A stretch of 64,000 bases of DNA from JAFAMS01 sp963715815 (GTDB lineage: Bacteria; Vulcanimicrobiota; Vulcanimicrobiia; Vulcanimicrobiales; Vulcanimicrobiaceae): the NCBI GenBank assembly GCA_963715815.1, contig OY970278.1, positions 1,550,001 through 1,614,000 on the forward strand, written 5' to 3'. Both the position numbers and the translations under genes were made by a program. Under the pieces are notes generated by a model. That model ran no database searches, was not told the origin of the DNA, and worked only from the letters and a program-made list of their open reading frames with translations. This document shows, piece by piece, positions 1-10,417 of the stretch (the stretch's first letter is position 1; every line of letters starts with the position of its first letter).

Positions 1-854
1 GAGCGCATTGTAGTAGTGGACCATCCAATTCTGCGAGATGGCGAGATGGTGCGCGTAGGGGACGCCGCCGACGAAGATGATCCGGTACTTTCGGAAATAT
101 CCGTCTTTGCGCCGATAGTCGACAAACGGCATCAGATAAAACTCATCGCCGCGGCGTTGCGGCGAGATACGCGCGCAGCTCATCCGGGCGTCTCGATCTT
201 CGAGAATTGCGCGCCGGCCTGCGAGCCGACCGGGACGGATGACGTACGCGCGATCCATAGACGATGTTCGAGCGGTTTACGCGGCGCGTTACGGGTACGA
301 GCGCACCTTCGAGATTCGCAAAATCGCGCGCGACGCCGTCACGGCTGAGCGGTTCGAACGCGTGCCGGATCGTTGAGGAATGGGCTGCCGAGCGACGGGA
401 GCCATCCTTCGAGCACTTTTAGCGTCGGGCCGGATTGCTCCGAATGCGCGATGAGATTGAAGATGACGTCGAACGGCGGAAGAATGTCCCGCGGCGGCAG
501 CGGATCGATGTCATCGACGTACATCTTGATAATGCCGACGTTCAGCGAACCGTACAGAAACTCGAGCGGGACGTTGGCTTGCCAGTCGCCGGGGATTGCA
601 ACAAGCAAGACGGTTGGTGCACCGGACGGCGCAGGCTTCTCGAGAAACAGCCGCTGTTTTGCGAGCGCGCGCGTTTGATGCTCGAGCGCACGTTCCCGAT
701 CACCTTTGATCTGGTAGGCTTCGTACAAGCCGAGATGGGCGGCGATATTTTCGGGGTCGATTGCGATTGCGCGGTTGAAGGCGGCGATCGCATCATCGGT
801 GCGCATCGCGCGCAGGGCGCCTTGCCCCGCGGCGACGTCAGTTTCGGAGGACAT
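1..854 (-). CDS. TPR / ATP-grasp protein (partial, frame-broken)
   Basis: First of three related genes in the window (others at 32.5 and 43.0 kb). Residues 1-65 from the ATG at 854 form a short TPR unit. Then comes a domain with a PLPPRD...FDVIFNLI segment ending LNDPARV, equivalent to PLPEHD...NAIGD...LNxPxxV in the two paralogues. The open frame stops at 339, but the protein clearly continues in other frames to the window edge: FANLEGALVPVTRR, then DEFYLMPFVDYRRKDGYFRKYR and ISQNWMVHYY, matching KYRAMIVAG and STWMVHYF of the 43 kb copy. At least two or three indels are needed. The family resembles RimK/glutathione-synthetase-type ATP-grasp ligases; substrate unknown. It starts 6 bp after the MocR gene and may be co-transcribed with it. 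The C-terminal catalytic part lies outside the window. Confidence 0.7.
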
Positions 855-860
855 AGGCGC

Positions 861-2190
861 CTAAGTGCTGCGAGTTGCCGTGCTCGTATGCCTGCTCTGC
901 GCGAGCGCCTCGGCAAATCCGGCTGCAGCGCGGCTGCCAAGCCGCGCGATCGTCGCGCGAATCGCGGGCGGCGTTTCGATCCGGAAACGCGCCCCCGGGA
1001 GCGCACGCGTATCCGGCGCCGCGCAAGAGGGCAAGCGTCGCCGACTCGTCGGCGACGGGTATCCAGCAATTGAGCCCGCTCGGAATCGAGACGTCGATTC
1101 CGACCTGCGCGAGCGCAGCGATCAACATTCCGCGGCGCGAGGCATAGGCTGCGCGCGCGCGATCGATTGCGCGCAACACCGCCGGATCGCTCCACAGCGC
1201 GAGCGCCGTCGATTGCAGAATATTGGAAACCCATCCGACGCCGAGCTGCTGCGTGCCCTTGATGCGCGCGATCGTTGCGGGATCGCCGGCTGCGATCGCG
1301 ATCCGAAGATCGGGACCAAACGGTTTTGAGAACGAGCGCACGACGAACCAGCGTTCACGTTCGGTCGTCAGCGTTCTATAGGGCGCGCCTGCGACGAGCC
1401 ACGCGTGATCGTCTTCGATGACGAACAGGTCTTCGGCGCGCGCAATTACGTCTCGCAGCTCCGCTTGCCGCTTTGCATCGATGGCGGCACCGGTCGGGTT
1501 CTGCGCGCGAGGCGACGCGAGCAATGCACGTGCGCCACGGCTTATCGCGATAGCGAGACGTTCGGGAAGCAACCCCTGTTCGTCGACGGGAACGGGAATC
1601 GGCGTCAAGCCGAGTGCACCGAGCAGATCGAGATGGGCGGGATAGATCGGATCTTCGACGGCGACTTCGTCGCCCGCGCGCAGGTTTGCAGTGAGCGCGC
1701 GCTCGATGCCGTCGAGCGCGCCGCCGAGCACGGCAATCGCGCTATAGCCGACGTTGTCGCTCTTGAATGCGCGCGCGGCTCGTTCCATCAGACGCGCATC
1801 GTGCGCGGGTCCGCCGTAGAGAACAGGTTCTTTCGGCACGGCGCGCAACGCGTTCGTCAAACGGGGAAGAAGCGCGGGATCGGGATTACCGTCTGCAAGA
1901 TTCTCGAGCTCGGCTGCGATCTCGAGTTTTCCGATGCTGCGAAAGACCGGCGGCGCCGGACGCACGATCGTTCCACGGCGTCCGTCGGATACGATCACGC
2001 CGCGCGTCTGCAAGATACGATACGCAGCCGCAATCGTGCCGTGACTGCGCTGGAGTTGTTTTGCGAGGGCGCGCACCGTTGGAAGCTTTGCGCCCGGCCC
2101 GAGGCGGCCGTCGCGAATCTCGCGCTCGATGCTGGCCGCGATCGAGTTTGACCCTTCGCCGTTAAACTGATATCGTGATGGTACGTTCAC
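861..2190 (-). CDS. MocR-type GntR/aminotransferase transcriptional regulator
   Basis: N-terminal GntR winged helix (about residues 8-75; LPTVRALAKQLQRSHGTIA), then a fold-type I PLP aminotransferase domain (about 90-420) with the expected segments ASPRAQNPTGA, IEDDHAW and a lysine in SFSKPFGPDLR that would bind PLP. This is the architecture of MocR/PdxR regulators, which use PLP as effector. It starts at GTG 2190, 31 bp from and divergent to a pyridoxamine-phosphate-oxidase-like gene, the usual arrangement for such regulators and their targets. The open frame runs on to 838 with nonsense sequence. One indel near 990-1000, at a five-G/C run, restores the ending FRIETPPAIRATIARLG and a stop at 861-863. 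Targets are inferred only from position. Confidence 0.85.
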
Positions 2191-2221
2191 TGATTTGTAC
2201 TATAACAAAAGGAACCAAAAC

Positions 2222-2860
2222 ATGCAAACTCGGCTGCGCGTCCGCCGTCACCCCGAACGCGGCGTGTACGATCCGGAGCCGATCTACGCGATTTTGGACG
2301 AAGGCATGATCGCGCACGTCGGGTTCCTCGATGCCGAGTCTCCGGTCGTCATCCCGACAGCCTACGGACGTGACGGTGCATTGCGATCTACATGCACGGC
2401 AGCGCCGTGGCGTTCTGGTGCAAGCGAATGACGGAAGGCGTTCCCGTGTGCGTCACCGTGACGTTGACGGACGGATTAGTTCTGGCGCGCAGCACGTTCA
2501 AGCATTCGATGAACTATCGTTCGGTGATGATCTTCGGCAACGGCGCGGCTCGTGACCGAACGCGAAGAGAAGCTACATGGCCTCGAATGCATCGTCGAGC
2601 ACCTTGTCCCCGGCCGCTCGCGCGAAGCGCGTTCCCCGAACGAGAACGAGCTAACTGCGACGTCCGTCTTGAAGCTCTCGCTCGATGAAGCGAGCGCAAA
2701 GGTGCGCACCGGCGGCCCCATCGACGATCCCGACGATTTCGAACGCCCGGTTTGGGCCGGCGTGCTGCCGTTCCAAACGTCCTACGGTACTCCGATCCCC
2801 GATTCGGCTGTGCCGCCTATCGTCGGCGTTCCGGAGTATGTGCTAACCTATAAGCGCTAA
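2222..2860 (+). CDS. Pyridoxamine 5'-phosphate oxidase-like FMN-binding protein
   Basis: Probable flavin-nucleotide-binding protein of the Pyridox_ox_2 type (COG3467-like), about 212 residues. Visible pieces are the N-terminal RVRRHPERGVYDPEPIYAIL, the core FWCKRMTEGVPVCVTVTLTD and ARSTFKHSMNYRSVMIFG, and a C-terminal part ending in PEYVLTYKR. These lie in three reading frames, so two compensating indels sit near 2380-2395 and 2545-2555. ATG 2222 is preferred because AAAGGA lies just upstream. The family binds FMN or related cofactors; true PLP synthase activity cannot be claimed. It lies divergent to the MocR gene, and its TAA shares one base with the ATG of the next FMN-binding gene (TAATG), so the two are translationally coupled. 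Confidence 0.72.
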
Positions 2861-3478
2861 TGTATATTCCTAAGCATTTCATCATCGACGATCCGGAGTG
2901 GATTAGTTCGTTCATGCAAACGAACGCGTTTGCGACGCTGGTGACGACGTTGCGCGGCGAGCTGTTCGCGACGCACTTGCCGTTCCTCTACGAACCCTGA
3001 GCCGGCGCCATTCGGTACGCTACGCGCGCACATGGCACGCGCCAATCCGCATTGGGAGTCATTCGGCGAGTCGCAACAGCTCGCGATCTTCACCGGCCCG
3101 CACGCGTATGTTTCCCCAACCTGGTATAAGACGGACGGTCCGGCTGTTCCGACCTGGAATTACACGGCCGTGCACGCCTACGGGAAAGCCAAGATCCTCG
3201 ACGACCCTTCGGATGTTCGCGAGCTGTTGCGCGATTTGACGGATCGCGAAGAATCCGGGCGCAATCCGCGCTACACCGTCGAGAGCGTCGAGCGAGAATA
3301 TTTCGAGCACATGGCGCGGCAGATCGTCGCGTTCGAGATACCGCTCGTGCGTATTGAAGCCAAGGCGAAACTGAGCCAAAACCGCACGCTCGAAGAACGG
3401 CGTCGCGTCGCCGATACGCTCGGCGGCGAGCTCAAAGCGCTGATGGAAGAGATTTCGCCTCAAGCCTTCTTAGCCTGA
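2860..3478 (+). CDS. PaiB-like FMN-binding protein
   Basis: Starts MYIPKHFIIDD, followed by FATLVTTLRGELFATHLPFLYEP, HMARANPHW and FTGPHAYVSPTWY. These are characteristic of the PaiB family (FMN-binding split-barrel proteins often annotated as negative transcriptional regulators in Bacillus). Length about 205 residues, normal for the family. A single indel near 2996-3000 separates the first 46 residues from the rest. It overlaps the preceding PPOX-like gene by one base and converges on the acyl-CoA synthetase, overlapping that gene's stop by about 18 bp. The DNA-binding role of PaiB is weakly founded; a flavin-dependent enzymatic or sensing role is equally possible. Confidence 0.75.
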
Positions 3479-5062
3479 TAGAGATCTTTGTAGCGTTCGC
3501 GCAATTCGCGCTTGAGGAATTTCCCGACGCCGGTTCGCGGAATCGCGTCGACAAAGACGACTTTATCGGGAAGCTGCCATTTTGCAATACGGTCGCGCAA
3601 GCCACGAGCGCACGTCGTCCTCGCAGAGCGTGGCGTTCTCGCGCACGACGACCGCGGCTACGGGCCGTTCATCCCATTTCGGATGTGCAACGCCGAATAC
3701 ACAGGCTTCTTTGATGTGCGGATGACCCATCAGACGTATTCTCGAGGTCCACCGAGCTAATCCACTCGCCACCCGATTTGATTAGGTCTTTGGAGCGATC
3801 GACGATCTCGATGTATCCGTCCTTGTCGATCGTGACGATGTCGCCGGTACGAAACCAGCCGTCTACAAACGCGCTCGATGCGGGCGTCTTATAGTAAGCC
3901 GAAACGACGGACGGCCCGCGCACCCAGAGCTCGCCGCGCGCCGTCCCGTCTTGTGGAACCTCGCTGCCCAGATCGTCGAGGACACGCCACGAAACGATCG
4001 GCGAAAACTTGCCTTGTTTGCGTTTGCGCTGCGCGAGCGCTTCCGGCGGTCCGTCGTCAGGTCCGAACAGCGGAACCGAAGTGCCAAGCGGGCTCATCTC
4101 GGTCATTCCCCAGGCGTGCGTGACGCGGATTCCGAGTGATTCCAAATCATCCAGCAGCTGCGGCGGAACCGCAGAGCCACCAATGATGACGCGCTCGAGT
4201 GAGGGCAAACGTTTTCCCGTGGAGCGCAATGCGTCGCGGATGGCGAGCCAGACAGTTGGAACGCCGCCGCTGAACGTCACCTTTTCGGACTCGAAAAGGT
4301 CGATGAGGCCGGCCGGATCGAGACGATTTCCCGGCATGACGATCTTGCTGCCTGAAAGCACGGCAGCGAACGGAATCCCCCACGCATTGACGTGGAACAT
4401 GGGCACGATTGGAAGGACGACGTCGCGGCGTGCAAGGCTGAAGACGTCGGCGCTATTTATCGCGAGCGCGTGGATGAACGTCGAACGATGGCTGAAGACG
4501 GCTGCCTTTGGCTCGCCCGTCGTCGCTGAGGTATAGCAGATCATCGCCGCATCGCGCTCGTCGAGGACGGGCCAATCATAGGCCGTTGATTCGGCAGCCA
4601 GTAATTTCTCGTAGTCGTACGCATTGGGCAGCGTTTCCGCGCCTTGCCCCATGATGACGTACATGCGCTGTGCAAGCTGCGGACGCGTTTCGATGGCTTT
4701 CTTCATTGCCGGGAGGAGCGAGGCGTCGACGAAGATCGCTTTGTCGTCGGCATGTTCGATCACATATGCGATTTGATCTGCGAATAGCCGGATGTTCGCG
4801 GTGTGCAGAACGACGCCGGATGCCGGCGCGCCGTAGTAAAGCTCGAGATGCCGGTGCGAATTCCACGCAAAGCTTGCGACGCAATCACCGGGGCGGATTC
4901 CCAAACGCGCGAGGGCGTTCGCGAGCTGCGCGCAGCGGTGGCCGAAGTCGGCAGTATGTATAGCGAAAGATCTCGATCGCCGTCACGCGAGACGATCTCG
5001 CGGTCGCCGTGGTTGCGCGTTGCGTGCGCGAGTATCCCGCCGATTCCAAGCGGGATATCCAT
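3460..5062 (-). CDS. AMP-forming acyl-CoA synthetase (fatty-acyl-CoA ligase type)
   Basis: ANL-superfamily ligase that would activate a carboxylic acid, probably a fatty acid, to its acyl-CoA through an acyl-adenylate. Visible motifs are the phosphate-binding loop YTSATTGEPKAAVFSHR, the aromatic segment VTHAWGMTEMSPLG, and the hinge GWFRTGDIVTIDKDGYIEIVDRSKD. The C-terminal lysine motif IPRTGVGKFLKRELRERY is recovered after frame correction near 3745 and 3600. A further indel near 4940-4960 splits off the N-terminus MDIPLGIGGILAHATRNHGD, so ATG 5062 is taken as start. Length about 534 residues fits the family. The usual TSGTTG loop reads TSATTG. The substrate cannot be decided from sequence. 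Confidence 0.85.
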
Positions 5063-5148
5063 GATCAAGCCCGGCCATGTAACGAGCACGGCAGACTCTC
5101 CGCCTCGATGAGGCCGGTTTCCCTCTAGCCGCCTCGAAGTTCGTTTAT

Positions 5149-5946
5149 ATGCCGGCAAGACTCTACGTCGGAACGTGCGGATACTCGTACGCCGACTGGA
5201 AGGGAACGTTCTACCCCGAAAAGATCAAAGCAACGGAAATGCTGCCGTTCTATGCGAGGCATTTCAGCGCGGTCGAGATCGATGCGACCTATTATCGCGT
5301 TCTCGGCGCGAAAACGTTTGCGTCCATGGCGGCTCGGACGCCCGAGGGCTTCCGATTCGCGGTGAAGGTTCCCGGGACGGTTACGCACGCGGCCGGCGCC
5401 GAGGCGGTGCACCCCGATGCCGTTGCCTGGCTCGAGGGCGTACAGCCGCTCGTCGAAAGTCGCAAGTTCGCATGCGCGCTCTTGCAATTTCCGAACAGCT
5501 TCAAGCCCGAGTCGCGCAACGAAGCGTATTTGCGCAAAGTCTGCGACGTGCTCGGCACGGTTCCGCTCGTCGTCGAGTTCCGTAACCGCAAGTGGCAAAC
5601 GAATGAAACGCTCACGCTCCTCAGCGAGCTCGGCGTTTCGTGGACCAACGTCGACGAGCCGCAGTTTGGGACGCTGATGCGTCCGGGCGCAGACGTGACG
5701 TCGCCGATCGCCTACGTCCGGTTTCACGGCCAGAACTACGAGCAGTGGTGGAGCGGCGATGCCGCGACGCGCTACGAGTACTTATATTCCGAAGAAGAGC
5801 TCGCGCCGTGGACCGACCGGATCGTCGATCTCGCAGCGCAACCGCAGGTGCGCGAGGTTTACGCCTACTTCAACAATCACCGGCGCGGCAATGCGGCGCG
5901 CAATGCCGAGATGTTCGAGGAGCTCTTGCGTGAGAAGCTGGGCTAG
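5149..5946 (+). CDS. DUF72 family protein (YecE-like)
   Basis: 265 residues, intact. It opens with LYVGTCGYSYADWKGTFYP, the hallmark of DUF72/YecE TIM-barrel proteins, followed by FSAVEIDATYYR, GFRFAVKVPGTVTHA, VVEFRNRKWQ and EVYAYFNNHRRGNAARNA near the end, all conserved family blocks. The biochemical function is not established for the family. Transcribed alone. Its TAG stop (5944-5946) shares three bases with the stop of the convergent NUDIX gene (CTAG), leaving no room for a terminator between them. Confidence 0.92.
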   Translation: MPARLYVGTCGYSYADWKGTFYPEKIKATEMLPFYARHFSAVEIDATYYRVLGAKTFASMAARTPEGFRFAVKVPGTVTHAAGAEAVHPDAVAWLEGVQPLVESRKFACALLQFPNSFKPESRNEAYLRKVCDVLGTVPLVVEFRNRKWQTNETLTLLSELGVSWTNVDEPQFGTLMRPGADVTSPIAYVRFHGQNYEQWWSGDAATRYEYLYSEEELAPWTDRIVDLAAQPQVREVYAYFNNHRRGNAARNAEMFEELLREKLG

Positions 5947-6401
5947 TCATTGAACTCGATCGTGATCCCGGCTTCGCGAAATCCGTAGTATCCGCCGCGA
6001 TCGCCGCCTAGATATTTGAGAAGCGGCAAGCGAACGACATCAGCGCTCAAGCGTTCTCCGACCGACGCGATCGGCACCCACGCGAAATCAACCGCATGCA
6101 GATCGCCTTCGCGCATCTTCGGCTCGCCATTCGAGCGAACCACGAAAGCAACGTTGGTGAACTGCGTCTCGGTCGAACGATCGAATGATTCGGCGACGTA
6201 CGCAACGTTCACGATCTCGATCGGCAGCGAGACTTCTTCATCGAATTCACGTTGCAGCGCGGACTCGAGGAGCTCGTAAGGCTCTTGCCGTCCGCCCGGA
6301 AGATTCCAGAGCGGGCCGGGGTGATTGCGGTACCGGCTCGCGACGAGAAGAAGACTACCCGCGCGTTCGAGGATGCCCGTGCAAAGATGGATCCGCTTCA
6401 T
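5943..6401 (-). CDS. NUDIX hydrolase
   Basis: 152 residues from ATG 6401. Contains a recognisable Nudix box: GGRQEPYELLESALQREFDEEV, close to the consensus Gx5Ex7REUxEExGU, with the metal-binding glutamates in the REFDEE part. The last consensus glycine is replaced (EEVSLP). Preceding residues WNLPGG match the family. It probably hydrolyses a nucleoside diphosphate derivative; the substrate is unknown. The open frame is continuous with the upstream phospholipase-D-like gene, but that gene appears to stop (TGA 6398-6400) in the adjoining frame across this ATG (ATGA). I therefore read two overlapping genes and not a fusion. Confidence 0.82.
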   Translation of the reverse strand: MKRIHLCTGILERAGSLLLVASRYRNHPGPLWNLPGGRQEPYELLESALQREFDEEVSLPIEIVNVAYVAESFDRSTETQFTNVAFVVRSNGEPKMREGDLHAVDFAWVPIASVGERLSADVVRLPLLKYLGGDRGGYYGFREAGITIEFND

Positions 6402-7178
6402 GCCAGGCTTGTTCGGCCTTCGAGCGTCCACTCTGGCTGCAAGCGAGCCGCGGAGCTCCGTGCCCCATTCCAGTCCGACGCCGGTATCACCACCGGTGAC
6501 TGTTGCATTGGCCGACCCGACCCAAACGCGCTCTCCAACGCACGCAAACTTGTGATTATCGCTTGATTGCTTCGATGCGAACGCCTGCATCGCGAAGCGC
6601 CTCCAACGTACTGTTCGCGTCCCCGCGTCGGCTCGGCTGCATTGTAGATGAGACGCACATCGTCGCCGGCATTGCGCCCGCTCGAGGAGAGCAGTCGCGA
6701 TCGGACCCGGTCCGAACGATTCCGTCGCGACGAGAATCTCGTGGCCTTCGCTGGAGCGGATCAGTGTGGCTTCGTCCGCGATAACCTCGGCTTTGCTTCG
6801 AATCGGGAGCGCATCTTCGATATCGGTCGCAACGATCGTATCGCTGCCGCCGCTACTTCGCCAATTGCGGTCGTCGTAAAAGACGCGATCGTTGATGATG
6901 GCAACCTTAGCGTGCGTCGATCCCGAACCGACGCCTGGATCGGTGACGACGCGGACTCCGTGGTTGCGAAGATCCTGCGCTGTCTTAGCGGCCCAATTTG
7001 TGCCGTCGGTCTTGCCGCCCGGAGTATCGCAAAGATCGACGCTGACGTCCGCACCACGATCGGCCGCGCGCTCGAGAGCATGAAAAACCGCACCGCGTCC
7101 GAGTACGTAGGCATCGAGCTTAACCGTCTTGGCGCGGTCGATCGCGGCGACGACATCCGATAAGGCAACGAGTTGCAC
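6398..7178 (-). CDS. Phospholipase D-like (HKD) domain protein, frame-broken
   Basis: Two HKD-type motifs are visible: STHAKVAIINDRVFYDDRNW and SDNHKFACVGERVWVGSANAT, each with the HxK core followed by the N/D and G-S/A-N residues typical of the PLD superfamily (phosphodiesterases, transphosphatidylases, some nucleases). Between them the sequence changes frame at least three times: RLIYNAAEPTRGREQ and NSTLEALRDAGVRIEAIK are recovered from the other two frames. The product would be about 255 residues, bearing two motifs, so it is a complete PLD core. It starts 9 bp after the glycosyltransferase stop and likely belongs to the same transcript. No signal peptide is evident; substrate unknown. Confidence 0.7.
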
Positions 7179-7187
7179 GACGCTCGT

Positions 7188-8057
7188 TCACGACGATTTC
7201 CTCGATGGAAAGGCGCGCAGGCGAATTCGCGTCTCTTCGATCGTGCCACGGATCGCGTTCTCGACCCGATCGCGCAGCGTTTGTTCCGCAGTGAAGAGTC
7301 GATCGATTTCGGCGAAAGCGTGAGCCCACTCGCGCTCGAGGCGCGCGAGAAGCGGTCGAGCTGCGAGCGGATGCTCGCCGCGAAAACGCCTCGCCGACTT
7401 TCCTTTACGGCCGTAGACGTTTGCGAGCGTCGCGCGCTCGGGCGAAGGCGGGTCGTAGTCGACGACGTTCCCGAGCGCCAGATAGCGTTGATCTTTGACG
7501 GCATAAAGCGCCGGCGGCAAGACGTTGCCGTAGTGCGCGTAGCGATAGGGAAGAATCAATGACTTGCCGCGCAAGCCGTCGATCTTTTCGTGAACGGCAT
7601 TCCGCCACCGAAGTGCCGGATCGAAGCGGTACGCACAGAATCGCCGCGCGACGTCGCTGATCCATGAAAACGAACCGAGAAAGTGATCCGTATAGGCGTC
7701 GACCGACCCGTATTCGGCGCCCAGTCGCGGCAAGAGGCCTCGTGTGAGCGTGGCGATGCCCTCGCCGTGCACCTCATCGGCGTCGAGCCATAATACCCAG
7801 TCCGGCGTCGCGCTCCGGGCAAGCGCCGCGAACGCATCGTTGCGCATCGTAGCGAAATCGACGAACGTCGTTTGAATCATCCGCAGACGGCCGGCTTTCG
7901 CGATCTCGCTGGCCGTTAACGCCGGAATGTTGGGATTGATTGCATTGCCCGCATTGTCGTTGACGACAAGCAAGTCGACGACGCTCGCGATTGACGCGAG
8001 CGTCGCCTCCAAGTAGGGCTCCGGTGACGACCCGATGCAGAGCGCGCAAGCAATCAT
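7188..8057 (-). CDS. Family 2-like glycosyltransferase
   Basis: 289 residues, intact. N-terminal MIACALCIGSSPEPYLEATLASI with LLVVNDNAG and ATMRNDAF, then a DxD-type sugar-nucleotide/metal motif in WVLWLDADEVH. The order matches GT-A fold glycosyltransferases of family 2, close to the SunS/tetratricopeptide-type enzymes that decorate proteins or small molecules. The C-terminal 60 residues are Arg/Glu-rich and helical. Its start lies directly after the TonB receptor stop (8061-8063), so the two may be co-transcribed. Acceptor and donor sugars are not predictable. Confidence 0.8.
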   Translation of the reverse strand: MIACALCIGSSPEPYLEATLASIASVVDLLVVNDNAGNAINPNIPALTASEIAKAGRLRMIQTTFVDFATMRNDAFAALARSATPDWVLWLDADEVHGEGIATLTRGLLPRLGAEYGSVDAYTDHFLGSFSWISDVARRFCAYRFDPALRWRNAVHEKIDGLRGKSLILPYRYAHYGNVLPPALYAVKDQRYLALGNVVDYDPPSPERATLANVYGRKGKSARRFRGEHPLAARPLLARLEREWAHAFAEIDRLFTAEQTLRDRVENAIRGTIEETRIRLRAFPSRKSS

Positions 8058-8060
8058 CCC

Positions 8061-10367
8061 TTACGGGACTGCGGCAGACACCTGTAGGAGCACCTGCGCG
8101 CCCGGGGACCATTGGGTCGTGTTGAAGCCGTTCGCGACTTTGATCACGTACTTGTAGTTCGTGAAGTTGAGAGCGCTCAGGCTCCAACCCAGAGCCCCCT
8201 TTCGTGGCGCTCTGCCGATCGCGGCATCAAACGTGAGATGCGGCAGTAATCGGCCGTTGCCGTTCTCGAACTCGACCGGATAGCCGGTTCCGTAGTCGCT
8301 GCCGAGACTTGCAAATAGGCCGTGGTCGCCTCCGAAGTGCTTGATGTACTCCTCCTTGATCGCCACGGTTTGATCGTGGTCTTCGGGCTGAAGCGAGTTA
8401 TCCGAGATGTCGGAGGGCGAGAAGAGAAATGTGCCGCCTGAGATTCCGCCCGCGAGCGATTGTGAATCCGAGACGGAGATGAACCAGCTGTCGGTCGGAC
8501 TCCGCTGCTCGAGCCGCAGCTCCAGGCCTTTGGCAAGCCCGAGCGAGTTGTTGAAGACGGCAAATATCGGCGTCGGGAAGATTTGCGTCGTGTCCAAGAC
8601 ATTCCATGCGTTGCGTTCCCAGGCGTTTACGTAGCCGTAGAGACCGGAACGGAACGTTTGCCCGATGCCGACCTCATAGTACGAATCGTGTTCCGGCTTG
8701 AGATCGTAGACGGGCAACATGCTCGGCGATCCGCCGCCGATCACGACTGCGTCACGGCGCGTGTCTTCGAGCGTCGGCGCCGCGTAAACTCGTCCGTAGA
8801 ACGTGTGAAAGACCGTGTCCGGACCCAGCTTGTAGTTCAGTCCGACGCGCGGTTGCAGCTCGTTGCCTTCGACATAGCCGTTGGAGAAGTCGTACCGTAA
8901 GCCGAACTGCATCGAAAGCAGGTCGCTGGGAGTCCATTTGTCTTCGACATACGCGCCGAGATTGCGCCCGTATTGTCTGCCGTTGTCGAAGAACGGCGCC
9001 GAGCCCGCGAGCAGGATCTCCTCGGCCGAGTTGAAGCTTTCTCCAGAGAGATCGATGCCGGTTTTGAACTGCTGGTGCGCGCTGGATTGAGAGTAGACCA
9101 TGCGAAGCCCGTAATACGTCGCCTCGCGGTCCTGCGAAAGGCCTCCCAGCGGGCACGGTGCCGGTGCTGGGCTGCAATCGTCGGAGCTCGTGTCGACGGC
9201 CTGCACGTCGGTGACGAGATCGCCGGCGTATACAGTCCGCGCGTAGCGCCACCACGGAATCACTTGGAAGTAGCTGCTTCCGTTGCTAAAGACGTGCGTG
9301 AAGTTCACATTGGCGAAGCTGCTATATTCACGCTGCACGTCGTCTTGCGTGGGGAGATTGACGACGGAGTCATACGCATATGCCGCGGTGTTTATCGGGA
9401 TCTGAAAAGCGTTATATTGATTCCCGAAATCAAAGGCTATGGTATTTCCCGAACCGAGGTTGGTAATCGTACGAAAGAATTGATTCAGGCTGTTGGCATC
9501 GTCATGAATCGAGTTTGCCGTCGGCGAATCGAGGCCACGGTTTGTGCGGCTCATGTCGGTACTGAGGAATGCGTGCGTCTGACCGAGGTCGACGCCGTAG
9601 AGCAGGCTTCCCATCGCCGTTCCGTAGGTCCCGATTCCTCCCGTGATCAGTCCACCGGTCGGTAAGTCGGACGCGTTCTTCGTGAGGATGTTGACGACTG
9701 CGCCTTGGCGCTGACCGCCGAATTCTGCAGGGAACCCGCCGGTGAAAACTTCGAGCGAGTCAATGATACGCGGATCGATGACTTGCGCGAAGTTTGTATC
9801 CGTTGCGAGCGGGAGAGGGGCGCCATCGATCTCGTAGGTGATGCCATGGAAGCCGTGCGCTACCGGCTCGTCGTACGAGAATTGCACGATTCCTGGCATC
9901 GTTTCGATCAGGCGATTGAGATTCTGGCTTTGGGGGAGCGCTTGGATTTGTGTTTGCGAGAGGACGTTTTCGGAGACGGGCGTCGCGCTAACGCTGCGCG
10001 AGGTCTGGCTCACGACGGCCTGCGCAATCGTCCTAAGGGGACTGATTGCGAGCGCCACGGTCGCGACGGAATCGCTGGCGACGTCGATCTCCTGCGTTGC
10101 GTCGGGATGGCCGTTGTAGTGCGCGGTTAGTGTGTAGTGACCGAACGGCACGAGTGGGAATACGTAGTTACCGTTTGCATCCGTGGTCGTGGTCAAGTTC
10201 GTTTGCGCGTTGCGCAGCGTGACCGTGATTCCGGACGTTGCCGTTCCGTGGACGGTCACGTTACCGCGTACGACGCCGGTAACGGCGGCATACGCGGGTG
10301 TGAAGCATGCAAGATAGAGTGCGATAAACGCGATCGCCGCGCGGGCGCGCGTCGAAACAGAAAACAC
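8061..10367 (-). CDS. TonB-dependent receptor with carboxypeptidase-regulatory-like domain
   Basis: Outer-membrane receptor of about 768 residues. Signal peptide ending AYAAV; then an Ig-like carboxypeptidase-regulatory repeat (about 30-110; GVVRGNVTVHGTATSGITVT, TDANGNYVFPLVPFGHYTL); a TonB plug domain (about 130-250; ALPQSQNLNRLIETMPGIV, SLEVFTGGFPAEFGGQRQGAV); then a C-terminal beta-barrel. I prefer GTG 10367, because GGAGG lies 5 bases before it, over the TTG at 10370. It would import a large or scarce ligand using TonB energy; the ligand is unknown. It proves an outer membrane. Followed by the glycosyltransferase gene on the same strand. Confidence 0.93.
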   Translation of the reverse strand: MFSVSTRARAAIAFIALYLACFTPAYAAVTGVVRGNVTVHGTATSGITVTLRNAQTNLTTTTDANGNYVFPLVPFGHYTLTAHYNGHPDATQEIDVASDSVATVALAISPLRTIAQAVVSQTSRSVSATPVSENVLSQTQIQALPQSQNLNRLIETMPGIVQFSYDEPVAHGFHGITYEIDGAPLPLATDTNFAQVIDPRIIDSLEVFTGGFPAEFGGQRQGAVVNILTKNASDLPTGGLITGGIGTYGTAMGSLLYGVDLGQTHAFLSTDMSRTNRGLDSPTANSIHDDANSLNQFFRTITNLGSGNTIAFDFGNQYNAFQIPINTAAYAYDSVVNLPTQDDVQREYSSFANVNFTHVFSNGSSYFQVIPWWRYARTVYAGDLVTDVQAVDTSSDDCSPAPAPCPLGGLSQDREATYYGLRMVYSQSSAHQQFKTGIDLSGESFNSAEEILLAGSAPFFDNGRQYGRNLGAYVEDKWTPSDLLSMQFGLRYDFSNGYVEGNELQPRVGLNYKLGPDTVFHTFYGRVYAAPTLEDTRRDAVVIGGGSPSMLPVYDLKPEHDSYYEVGIGQTFRSGLYGYVNAWERNAWNVLDTTQIFPTPIFAVFNNSLGLAKGLELRLEQRSPTDSWFISVSDSQSLAGGISGGTFLFSPSDISDNSLQPEDHDQTVAIKEEYIKHFGGDHGLFASLGSDYGTGYPVEFENGNGRLLPHLTFDAAIGRAPRKGALGWSLSALNFTNYKYVIKVANGFNTTQWSPGAQVLLQVSAAVP

Positions 10368-10417
10368 CAAATCCTCCGATCGAACGTGTGAATATGGCGC
10401 GCTAGGGCGCCTATCGA

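Noticed and set aside
5943..7178. Phospholipase D-NUDIX fusion protein
   Set aside because: The open frame is continuous only because of indels; the PLD part appears to stop in a neighbouring frame across the NUDIX ATG (ATGA).
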